A stretch of DNA of 64,000 bases from Echria macrotheca (Eukaryota; Ascomycota; Sordariomycetes; Sordariales; Schizotheciaceae). Of this stretch, positions 9,777 through 21,362 are shown piece after piece (positions within the stretch are counted from its first letter, which is position 1; each line of letters starts with the position of its first letter). The stretch covers positions 1,302,001 to 1,366,000 of the forward strand of contig MU839837.1 in assembly GCA_030411725.1 (NCBI GenBank), given 5' to 3'. The translations under genes were made by a program, and so were the position numbers. The notes under the pieces were generated by a model. It searched no databases, was not told the DNA's origin, and worked only from the letters and a program-made list of their open reading frames with translations.

Positions 9777-12700
9777 TCAATCCCTCCCCTCCAACCTCGG
9801 AACCCCAGGCACAGCCCTCACCCCGTGCCACCGCACATCCACCCACCCAGACCGAAACTGCGGCGCCAGCACCGGCGCCACAGTAACTCTCAACTCCGGC
9901 GCAGCGAGGCCATTCACAAACACCGTCTGCGACTGATACCCCTGCACCACGACGACGGTATTCATCTGCCCAGTCCCGATATACAGCCCCGCCAGGGCCG
10001 TCGAATTCCCTTTTATCTCACTGCTCCATTTCTCCAACCAGATATATCTCCCCGTGGACGGGTCAACCGAATGGAAATACCCGAAGAAGATGTACGGCTT
10101 TAGATCTTCTGCCGGCTTCGGGTCGGCTGGTTTCGGCGCGCGGGGATGCCATTTATCAATGCTGAGGTAGTATATCTGGATGCTGTACATCGGCCAGCCG
10201 GTGGTCGCCGTGAGCGCTGGCTGCTGCTGGTAGCGGAACGAGTCGGTTAGGTTGAGCGATTCGCCGCCTAGGAAGGACGGGTCGTTGGAGGGGGGCGTGC
10301 CGTCTACGAGTAGCCCCTTGGGGCCTAGCACGCCGCCGGTGATTTGCTCGCCGTTTGACTTGGTGAAGGTGCCGGAGGTGACGAAGGAGGAGGCCCACGG
10401 GGCGGAGAGGAGGATGTCGTTTTGCGAGGACAGGTCGGGCTCGGGCATGGGCGAGGGGTGGATCTTGCAGTAGGAGGGGATCGTGGTGATGTTGGAGATG
10501 GTCACGACTGTTGGCAGCTGCGAGCGCGTGCTGAAGGTGAGTCCAATTTTGGGGATGTTGGTGCCGCCGGTGGCGGGGTCGACGCGCCGGGCCCAGGAGG
10601 TGTGGGCGATGCGGATGCCGCGCCAGAAGATGTACTGGGTGTAGGACTTGCTGTCGGGGGAGAGGAGATAGAGGAAGGCGATCGGGTTGGGCTTGGTCAG
10701 GTCCATGGCTATGCCGTTGGGTGCCGGGCATTCGAAGTCGTGCCGTCTTGGTCGTTGAGCCAGTTCACCCGGTGCCAGCGCGAGAAGCTGGTCGGGTAGA
10801 CGTTGGTGTCGCAGTCCATCCGCAGCAGGGAGGTGCCCTTGTCGGCGCTGCCGCCGAGGTCGCGGTTGTCGATGGGTGAGAGGCTGGCTGAGTATGTGCT
10901 GCCCGAGTCGGCGTGCACGGCAAAGTCGAAGGCGAAGAAGAACCCGTTCTCGAGCCAGGTGTCGGTCATTTTGGATTCTTCTGGGGGCTGGAACGCGAGC
11001 GTGACGACGTCTTCGCCGCTTGGGGCTGCCCTGTCGTTGAACAGCCACTCCATGGTGCCGTCTTCGGTAGACCTCTTGAGATTCCACCGGCCCGTCTGCG
11101 TCAGCCGGAGACTTGAGGATGTTATCATCGAAATCGAATGATGAACAATACTGTGTGCAAAGACGTTGTCGTCCAACTCCTTGATATCCTCGAGGTTATC
11201 CCCAACAGACTCGATGCGTATAGACGTGTCGTCGACTGGGCGGGAGTTGACAAAAACGAACAAGTCGTGTTTGGTCACCTCGGTTGGTTGTGATGAGAGC
11301 GGGATGGTGTAGCTGAGCATGTAACCCGATCCGGGCATCCAGCCAACCGAGGAGCAGGGGATTAGCCCGCCATCCATACTTCCGTCTTCTTTCCTGCCTA
11401 CGGGAATAAGGTAACCCTCGATAGACGGAGTGCCCTCCAGGATAGGTTTGTTGTCTTGGTCCATGCAGGCTACCGTGACCGTCTGAAGCTTGCCCTGAGG
11501 TACAACCCCTACGGTTGACAACGATGCGATGTGTGCCTTGACGATCGGCAGCGGTGCTAAAGGGAACGAGAACGGGCTACCCTTCACATGCTCATTATTG
11601 AGCAAAACGTTCAAGCCCAGGCCAGGTTTGACAAATGCCTCGGCTGGCATAAGCATTTTGAGCGTATAAGACCCGTCGAGATTGTCAGTGATGCTTGCCG
11701 TTAGGATAGAGGCCTTTTCGATACCGGAAAGCACGCGGATGTAGTCGCCGCCCTTACGATATCGGTCTCCATCCCCATCGCAAACGTACAGTGTTGCCGT
11801 GGACAGACCTTCCTTGACGATTTCGTCCCAGACCATAAAGCTCTCTCCTGCGTCGGGCCATGCGGTGACTGCAGGTTCCAGAGGTACCCTGTGCAGCTGG
11901 GCTGGGAATTGAGAATCACCCTTTCGTTCAATCAGAATCACAGAGTGGCCTCCAGTTCCCGGAGAGGTATATGTAAACACGGGTGCCGATCCTGGGTCGG
12001 CGGCTGCGTCATCGGTATCGGAGCTGGCAATCAACTCGCCCGAATCTGAAAACACTTGAATCGCCATGTCCCGATGTACGTCGACCGACCAGGATGCACC
12101 ATACTGGTCGGTTGCGCTGACCCGGATCTGGACAGAATCCCGGTGACCCATCTGTGTTAGGCCTGTGCCGTAAACTCTGATCTTCGCCGCGTGGCGGGCC
12201 GGTTTGATCTCATTGATGGAAAACGGCGACCCGGCCACCTGCTGGCCAGCGGAGCTATCTTTGCCTGTAACCACGATTTTGATGTCTTTGGCATTCAGGA
12301 GACTCGAGCCAATGGTCGACCGGAAGGTGACCACGCCGTCCACACTTGTTTCGGTTGTGGCGTCCGTGACTGAAAATCCCTCGGGCCACTGGATAACCGG
12401 AATCTCGGACGCAGAAATATTTGAAGCGTTTCGGAATCGACGTGATGGTGTTGCACCGTCATAGACAGATACGCGCGCCGTTACCGTATCACCGACGGCA
12501 AACACAGGAGCCACGGCGTCCTTGTGGGACTGAGTCCACACTTTCAAGACGGATGTTGATACCGAAGCCGCGACAGTCTGAGCGGTAGTGTCTATCTCAA
12601 TTGGGTCTGCTCCAGACAGGGACACGCCGTTGATGGTGATGAGGATGTGGTAGGTACCCAATGTCTCCGGTCTTGTGTACTTCACCGAAATAGAGTCCGA

Positions 12701-15700
12701 ACCGTCTGAGGTCCAGTGGAGTGGCTTTCCCAGTTTAACATCCTGCCCCTGGGTGGCAGGGTCATGCAAGATGACTGACAAATTCAGGGAGTCGGGCATG
12801 TTTCCGTCTCCGTCATTAGCTGCCTGCCTTGGAGGGAAGAATGGCAAACCGCCCTGATCCCGCAGCTGGATCGAGAACGAGGTGGCCTCCTTAGCAGGCC
12901 CTGAGCATAGTCCAGGTCCATACGCCGTGGAGTGCTTCGCATGAGCGGTCTTGATTCCCTTGAACATCTCTGTTCGGCTCATTCCCGAGGTTGAGCTGGT
13001 GAATCGGAACCCGTACTCCCCAGGTGCCGGAAGGGTAAATGGAAGAAGCAAACAATCATTGCGTTGTCTGAACCCCCTTTCCGAGTCGTAGAGCGGCCCT
13101 TTACCACTTGTCGGTGTTTCTTGGACCGACACGTCAACCCTTTCAAACAGGTGAGCGCCGAGAATAGGCTGGCCTAGCTGATCCCGTGGATATAGCTCCA
13201 AGATGTGTTCCTTGCCGTATTCCATCTCCTTAGGAATAACCAGTTTAGATTTCACTAGGTCGAACCTGCTCTTCTCTGGCTGTGCTCTGTTTGGGAATTC
13301 GCGTTTGAGTGTCGTCTCCTCACTCAGACGACAGGACACTTCCAAGGTAGTACCTATTACCAGATCGCTTGGCCGCTTCAAGCTTGCGCGGAACCCGTCC
13401 AGCATAGGAGTCCACGTTGGCGTTATATCAGCGCCGGCAGTCCTGTTGTCTCCGACATATAGCTTCAAGACCAGACCAACGGGATCAACACGAAGGCTGG
13501 TTCCGAGTTTTGTCTTGGGATAGACAACAAGGTCAACGTCCTCGCCACCTGGCCCAGCCGACAGCAAGCTCCCACCAACGACAAGGTAGCCCGCGCTCTT
13601 GTCCGCACCGGTGTCTGTATCGTCCCAGTTGCTGCTGGGATCATCCTGAGACGGCACAGCGCGGGCGTTGCCTGTGGTCGCCGAGGCACCCGCCCAGCCT
13701 TTTCCACCACTCGCATGCGTGCTAACGTCGAAAGCCATCATGACCGCATTTCCCGCCGCGCCAAGTGCGACGCCGACGCTGACGAAGAACCCAAAGACCT
13801 CGGCGGCCGCTGATGCGATCTCCGCAAACTCGGCAATGTCGGCAATGATTTTGGCCACTTCGAGGATATTCTTGACTGTTTCGTACAGCTTCTTGGCCAG
13901 CTCGATGACCTTTTTCGGGTTGATGCCGTAGATGGTAAACTCGCCAGTCACGAGGTCGTAAGCGATCGAGACCGGAACAAGCAACACGCTTGTAATAGAA
14001 TAGCATGTTAGCAAAATGCGCCCCGATAAATAGCGAGGAGAAAATGGGATGGTGAAAACTCACGTTACAATGCCAGATATCTTTCCGGCAGGCTGCACCC
14101 TGCCTCCCATCCGAGAAAGCGAGGCCTCGAGTGTAACACGTCTGATGTTGCCAATGTGTGGCAGGACATCTATAAGATTCCAATCTCCACAGACGGCCTG
14201 GAAACCTCCGGTTCCTCTGTCCCAGTCAAAGTACAGAGATAGAGTCTGTGGTGTGATGACGGGCCAGTCCATAAAGTCAGGCAGCAAGAGGATCCCTCCA
14301 GTTGCGATGTAAACAAAGCTAGGAATAGTGCATGACGAAGTATCCATGACAGCCTTGAGATGGGAGCGTGTGGCAATGAGGTTACACGGCAAAGGGGCAA
14401 GGGTTTTGCCGGGGGGCAAGCGGGACTTGGGGGCAAAGTAGTTGAAGGTGACGCTCAGGACGACCTTTGCCGCGCGGCTCGAAGATGTCGGCTTGGTAAC
14501 GACAAAGCTGAACTTGAACTTGTTGGCCGTGAGAATGTTGCGCGAGAATACCCACTCGGCTTCGGAGTTTTCCAGGAATAGTTCGAGGCTTTCTGCTGTC
14601 CAGGTCCCGCCGATGAAGCTAAAGGTTGCCAACATGCCAGCGGTATTCCGGCTCGCATAATCGTCAAATGTGCTGACTCGTGGAAGCGAAGGGGGTTGGA
14701 GCGCCGACATCCCACCAGGGACAAATGTTGGGACGACGTCGTTGAAAGATGTGGATGAGCTGATGGAAAGACTCAGGATAGGGGTCAGGTATGTGAGTAT
14801 GACGTTGACACTTCTGTCCTGTCCGGACAAAGCCATGCTTCCAAAGAATGTTACGGCTGTGGTCGTAGGCTTCCCATCCCTAGGCATGACGATGGTTGCC
14901 GCGAAGGAGAGTAAAGCAATCCGGACAGGCCCCAGATTCCAGTCTCTGCCACCGAGAATGGCAAGAGTTGCCGTAATCTTGTCCACCGAGAAGTTAGTGG
15001 GATTCGAGGCAGGTGCTGAGCAAATAAGTTCGAGTGCGAAGTTTAGCTTGCCGTCATCTAAACCAACCGGGCATTGTGGTGGCATCGTGGTCGATGTGCC
15101 GGTAAGGGTCGTGAGGCAGTCTTGGATGCTGCCAGATTGTGCCGTAAGTGCTAGGGTAAGAACCGTTCCCGTGGGCCCCTTTACCACGACCACACTGCCG
15201 GTCAGGGTTACACTCGTGCCGATCCGCACGGTGACGTTGGCCATGAACTGAATTCTGCGAAGCTCGTCATCGCGGGGCTTGGTAACAACCAAGACAAGAC
15301 TGCTGTCGACAACAGTAATCGTATCCTTGATGATCTCCCAGGGTCCAGAGCTTATTGTAGCCCGGATGGACTCAAGAACCCAGGCCTTTTCCTTTTCCCT
15401 AGAGACAACCAACGAACACGAAGCGGCAGGACCCGCAAGTAGATCCGCAGGCTTTTTCATGGAATTGGGAATTGCCGATGCCGACTGGTCCTGCGACGGG
15501 TCAAGCCCCGAACTGCCGAAGAGCGGGAGACCCAAAAATTCCCGCAGAGTTGCTGTGTTTCCTCTTGTATCCTTATACATCTCCACGGAAGCCACAAATG
15601 TTTGTAATGTGTCACCAGGAGATGCTTCCCGGTGCTGGAATTGCCCTGAAATCTCGACGGTATAGCCGGACGAGCCCAACATCGAGGCAGCCAGCCGACC

Positions 15701-17958
15701 GGTGATGGCGGCTTCATACGAGCCCAGCCGCGTACCGCTTTTGTCCCACGTAGGGATTCCCAACACGCGCAGAGATAGACTCTCTAGCGTAACACCGCTA
15801 AAGATCTCCCAAGTCCCTGTGACGCTCAGCTCTGCCGCGATTGCCTCCAACTTGGTCTCGGAGTCGACCCACTCCGACTCAGGGGCTGAGATGTCTTTCT
15901 GTGAGACAAGCAGGTTCATCTCCGCCTTGAGCGAGGTCGGGTCTGTCAGAGCGTCTGCCACCCTTGGAATAGCTGACATGCTGTCGGGGAATTCCCACCC
16001 GTCTGTGGGCGCCGCTGTCCCCATCATCTTGCTGTCGCTGAATACAACCTGCGGTTCTTGATCCAGCCCTCCATTCGGGTCAGTGTATTTCGCTGAGAGG
16101 TGAACCCAAAAGCGGGACAATGTTGAGTCAGAAACTCCACCGACAAACGCATAGATGGTTGTAGAGATGGACGGCAACGTGAAACTTCCGTAGGCGTAGC
16201 CAAGATACGAAGAGTCGGCCTGCAGGGGGCTCGTGATATCGAAGTACATGCCCATGTCATCGATTGTCAGATTTGGGGACACTTTCCACGCTTGGCCGAG
16301 CGAGGCTTTGAGCTGCAGTCGTACAAGTTCTGACTGGGAGAAAGTCAGGACGCAAGTCTTGTCGGATCCGTAGCACATCTCCTGTGCCCAATCCAGATCG
16401 ACGGGTACGCAGTCTGGCACACGGAGGACGCTGCTGAGATCGCGAGTCTTGGCCTTCGTTGTTGTCTGCGGGGGGTTGAGCAGCTCGTCTGAGGCGAGTT
16501 CCTGCAAGCTGAAAGCATGATTGGGTCTCCCGGAGGAGCACTCCAATATGATCAAGTTGTCCTGGAGGCGCACAAGAGCAATGAAGGGAGTACCGAAAAA
16601 GGTCAGGGTGCCGCCGAAGTAGCCCTCATACTCCAGCGCGGGGGTCTCCGACGATGTGCCATCGGCACTCCTGTAAGCGTGTATGCGGAAGAACAGGCTC
16701 TCCAGTATCAGGGAATTTTCCAGGCCGGAACCTCTGATCGGCGACCAGAACATTTGGCCCCATTCGATTGTCAGGCTCGCGTCTCTCACCAACCATTGCC
16801 CTACAGCACCGGTTTTGGTTAGCTCAAGTGTAGCACGGAAGGGATCCGGCTTGGCGCTCTCCAACAAGACGTCTTCCGGTAGATGTGTCAGGACCTTGCT
16901 TGCGTCGACAACGCCGCCGGTTGACTTGTTCAAGACGTCGAGGGCTGCTGCTTGGGAAAAATAGGAAGCGCGAATATCCACCGTCAGTTTTGACTCCTTA
17001 TCGCCGAGGTCAAGTGTTCCTTCTGCTTGGATGGTGATGGTTTCGTTGTAGTTAAAAAGCCCGTCAAAGGCGAACATTTTCCGCCAGCTGCTAGTGGGCG
17101 TATCCCGTGAGAGCAATAACCCAAGCGAGATGTTGGAGAGCTCGAGACGATCGGAGATGACGGTCCAGTCAAGATCCCCATCAAAGCTGATGCCCAGCTC
17201 CTTCAGGAAGAAGGAACCAGATGGATCGCGTCTGACGTGTACAAGCGCGTCAGTTGCAAAGCTTACGCCATCCTGGGTGTCGGTGGCCACCTGGGCCGTG
17301 ACGTCTTGGTCAACGTTCGCGGTCACTGCGTGTATATCACAAATGGAAGTGAGTATCCGCTCGGAGCACTGTAAGGGGAACTGGGCAGATCTCACCCGAG
17401 TTCCAGTCCTCCGTTCTTGTTAGAGTATGGATGACGGCGTTGGGGAGAAAACTGTCGAGAGCCGATCTTGTTTCAAGACGTAGGAGGAAGTCAATCTGGC
17501 CGTCCTGTGTCAGAGAAGGGATGGCCCCCGTAACGCGGAGAGCAAGATCGCCAATCTGCGCAACGGCGGACAGGTCAACTCTCATGGAACCTACAGGTGA
17601 CGATTGGTCAAGACGTCAGCAATAAGGAAGAGGAACGCGTCACTGGGATGAAACGTCGGGGTGGCCTGCCTGGCTGTCCTCCAATCTTGGCAACCCCCAA
17701 CGTCAGACTGACTTCTTCCAGAGTCAAGCCTTCAAACACGGTCCATTTTTCCCTCAGACCGATCGATGCCTCCGCTTTGAAGTAATAGGTGAGCGTCTGC
17801 GAGGCCGGTTTGACCGGACCACCGCCTGGAGGAGCGGGGGCAGTTGGGAAGCCGAGATCATTCTGCGACGCATCGAGGAGACTCTGTACAGCACTTTCCA
17901 TGGCGGATATGCCTGTGTCGCTAATGGTGGCCATCTCGTCGCCTGTGGTATCGGCCAT
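9777..17958 (-). CDS. giant beta-rich repeat protein (about 2,650 aa), apparent frameshift
   Basis: Four exons on the minus strand: 17958 to about 17655, 17590-17396, 17325-14064 and 13988-9777. Introns 17326-17395 and 13989-14063 join in phase; the first donor is uncertain. The start ATG at 17958 begins MADTTGDEM. The N-terminal half (about 1,250 aa) repeats a beta-strand module of the type W-x2-F-x-G-(L/V)-TLE-x2-SL. Next comes a helical hydrophobic segment (VIELAKKLYETVKN...FGFFVSVGVALGAAG). The C-terminal half has Ig/filamin-like strands (for example DSVQIRVSATDQYGASW). There is no signal peptide. It resembles long DUF6603-type proteins of fungi and bacteria, but that name is from memory and unverified. 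The frame shifts by one base near 10,720-10,745; no GT-AG intron fits there. It is divergent from the MBL-fold gene, 493 bp away. Confidence 0.75.
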
Positions 17959-18451
17959 TCTCACAACCCAAGCCGGGATTTGCTGTTTCTGCGGAGATGT
18001 TGGCGGAAAGACAACGCTGCTGGCTGGCGGAGCTCGATAATCATCACAACCGCCGCTTCAGACACGAGAAAGAGGACTGCAAGCCCTCAATAACTGGCTG
18101 CGTGACCGAGGGATGTGACCATGCACTGCATGAGGCCTGCGCGGCACGAGTGGGGATGTCCCGGGGGGGATGAGACCATGTCGTGATGGCATTGGTTTAC
18201 TGTGCAGTTCAGCTCGTGCAGATGAAGCCACACGAAAACGGCCTAACTTATATTGTTCAAGCCTACCGACGGCCAATACCAAGACGGAAAATGTGACAAA
18301 GTGTCGACAAGCACCCCCTCTCCCCAGCTTCCATACCTCTTTCCCCATCTCTTTCATCGGCATCCGACGTAGGCATCGCCACCTTCATATTAGGTACCAA
18401 CCAACTTCGCACTCCGAGCCTCAGTGATGCGAGTTCCATTCCCTAAGCACA
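17959..18451. promoter_or_regulatory. shared divergent promoter region
   Basis: The 493 bp between two divergent ATGs (17958 on minus, 18452 on plus) must hold both promoters, which suggests co-regulation of the giant protein and the MBL-fold hydrolase. No clear TATA box; a TAGGTACC word lies at about 18393-18400. Confidence 0.5.
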
Positions 18452-20867
18452 ATGGCGACTAAAAAATGGAACGCCAATGCCAAATTCTTCAACGATGAGA
18501 CGATCACCGTATGTCGATTCCGTCCACGGGTGACAGGTGCACTGCTGATTTGCCGTTCCAAGCCACTTGCCCAGCTCACCGTCTTCCACGCAGCAGAGGG
18601 TGACTGCAATCTCCTTGATTGCTTCGCTAATCCACAAGCAGCCCAAGAATCAGACCGATGGTTCCGAACTTTGATCGACACGGGGCCCAAGGATCGAACC
18701 ACCTTGCCTTTCGTGGTACAAACTGCTCTGGGTTCCCTAGCAGCTCCTAGGCTTGACGAGAATAGCGACGGACAAGCCGTTGTGCCTCGGCTAAGCGAAT
18801 TTGTGGTGCGTTTTCCTGACCGGCGATTTGTGACGTCGGACAGCAGACCCCAGCGCGGGTCGGCAAAGCTGACCAAGTTCAACCAAGATTACCCACGTGG
18901 ACAACGACCACATCGGAAACAGCACTGCGATCCTCAGCCCAAGCGATGCCTGGCCTAAGGCTTTCAAGAAGATACAAGGTGTGTTGCAGTGTGCTCTACC
19001 TCCGTTTCCGTTTCTTGGTTTTTGGGGTTTCTATTCTTCTTCACTTGGTCGTCACGTACATCAGCACTAAGTCTATGACGCTACGTTTCTCCAGGTTGCA
19101 ACTTTATATACTCCAAGCCACCGTCGAATTTATATCAGGCACCACGACCCTACTACGAGGAGGGCTCATTCACGTGTGACCCAAAAAGGAAAGATCAACT
19201 GCCGTTGAATTCAATGTTGATGGGAGTCGAGATGGCTGATGACGCGTGGCTGGAAGCCATGAAGGGGGCTGGGTTCGACATTAAGTTGGAAATGAAGCCT
19301 ACCATCAAGACATGGTCACTGAAAGATGATGGAGTTGAGTTCAAGCGTAACAGGGACGGCACCTGGAACGTGCGGTATACGAAAGACGTTTACGAAGGAC
19401 AGAACAAGCCGGGGACTGAAGACAAGATTTGGGTCGAATGCAAGGTTAGGATCTTCTATGACGGCACCCTACAGACCACTGCAGAGCCAAAAAAGGCCAC
19501 AGCGAAATCGAACAAACGAAAATGGAACATCCACATGGGAACGGACACCTGGACAAAAGACAAAGTAGAGGTTACGGTATCTGACACTGTAACAATAAAG
19601 GACGAAGACGGCGAGGTCGTCGACACGTTTCCACTATTCATGAGCCAGAAGAAGCTGGCACTCTTCACTTCGCGATACAAAGTCAAGATGAATTGGAAGG
19701 ATCCAGAAGAAGTCGACCCAAACGAAAAAAGGCCCTCCGGGAAGAAGCGCAAAACGAATTCCAAACTCCGACGAGCTCCGAGCACGGAAGGGGGCTCGGA
19801 AGAGGAACAACCAATCCATTCGCACACAATCCGCACCGCTGAGCAGCTCGGAGAGCTTGCCGATAAGATAGCGTCGATAAATCTGCAAATCTCCCAGACG
19901 GTTGGGAACGACAAGCAACTGAAGGAGTTAAACCACAATGTCGAGCCGATTGACCCGTTGGACTTCAAGTCCCTTGACGGCAGCCGGGTCTATTTCCGCC
20001 GGAGCGTCCTCGGACCTAGCGTGGACACGTATCAGCGGTTCATGCGTGCCTATGTCATAGGACGTTTCAACACTGACACCGACCCAGCACAAAAATCCGG
20101 AAAGATGATATTGCCGGAACCGACGAAGAATCTAGCAACAATTGACTCGGCTACGATCAACCGTGCATCCATCGTGACGGGATATGAGTTTTTAGAGCAC
20201 GGATTCAAGATGCTTTTCACCGGCGACGCATACGACCAGGCATGCGATGTCCGGGACACACTATACCGGTGGACGGACCAGGCCCCGTTCTTTGTGGATG
20301 TCCTCAAGGTTAGAAACTCCGTCGGCTTCTCGCAGCTCCCTGTCGCTTGGGAGCATATCCAGCAAAACGAAACTGACCTCTTTTCTCGTATAGGTTCCGC
20401 ACCACGGGTCGGACGCCACCGCGTCGACTGGCTTTTATAAGGCAGTAACAGCCGACGTGTACATCATCAGCGGCTCGCGCCACGACAGGAACAGGAACCC
20501 CACCATGGCGACGATATGCGCCATCATCCGCAGCTTGAGGAACCGCAAAACCAAGTCCGGCGGCCCGTTCCTGATCCTGCTCTCAGACCCGCGATCAATG
20601 GAGCCGACAACAACCGGCATCCTCTCGCCCTTTCAGGTGCTCCGAGATGCCATATCCAACAAAAAGTCGAGATACCGCGGTTTGAGGCCGGGTAAGAAGT
20701 ATAACTACGAGATATACGCGGTGAAGAAAGATAAATCCGGCGTGGACACATTCTCTCCAAGAGCGTCAGTTCTGTTTGGGATCGGGGAGGATGAGAAAAT
20801 AACGACGACTCTGGGGGGTGATGCTGACTGGATCAGGCTGATCCCACCCCCGGAGAAAACATCTTGA
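18452..20867 (+). CDS. metallo-beta-lactamase-fold hydrolase (ComEC/Rec2-like)
   Basis: Five exons: 18452-18508, 18575-18805, 18888-18978, 19095-20308 and 20394-20867. All junctions are in phase, giving 688 aa. The hallmarks appear only after splicing. They are an N-terminal strand LTVFHAAEGDCNLL (20-33), LIDTGP, the metal-binding ITHVDNDHIG with H99-x-D101-x-D103-H104, MLFTGDA (D504), and VPHHGSD (H534/H535). The H-x-D-x-D-H plus PHHGSD combination is typical of MBL-fold hydrolases related to the soluble domain of ComEC, whose known activities include nuclease and phosphodiesterase functions. A long insert (about 150-440) with a lysine-rich stretch (KRPSGKKRKTNSK) separates the motif blocks. 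There is no signal peptide or membrane segment. The substrate is unknown. Confidence 0.85.
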
Positions 20868-21362
20868 TGGATCTGGCTAGCTCACTTTTCGGTGCGTTTC
20901 CGTTCACGTTGTTTTATCCACGGGGTCACTTGAATAGGATGATGTCAATACTTTCGTCTTCAACAGACGTGCGGTTATTAGTCATAGGTATCTCAACAAC
21001 CATGATAGATGTATTTCCCGTACAAAAAGATCCAGGCGCAGGCTCAACTTCGATGTCAACGACTGCTGTGGAAGGAGAGCATGACTAGAAATCAAGACAC
21101 ATACAGTCATCTTTCCTTGTTCCAGCCTCTGGCACACAGAGTGAAACGCTCCCAAGCCTTGATCGATTCTCAAAAACCTGATGGGCAATAACGTACTGCC
21201 GCAACATCTTAAAGAACATCGAGTAGGGAGACTTTAAACCAGAATCTAAGGAACCCAAACCCGAGCTATCCCTTTTCCCAACAAAGAACATCTTTTCCAA
21301 GGCATACCGACGACGCGTAGGTAAGCATATCGAGCACCGTTCTGCATGTCGACCAGCCTACC
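20868..21362. other. intergenic between convergent genes
   Basis: The 3' flanks of the MBL-fold gene and the CorA-like gene meet here. No gene is seen. Confidence 0.5.

Noticed and set aside
10712..10771. 60-nt GT-AG intron (GTGAAC...GCATAG) to explain the frame change in the giant gene
   Set aside because: Phase does not match: the upstream exon ends at a codon boundary while the downstream frame needs one extra base.
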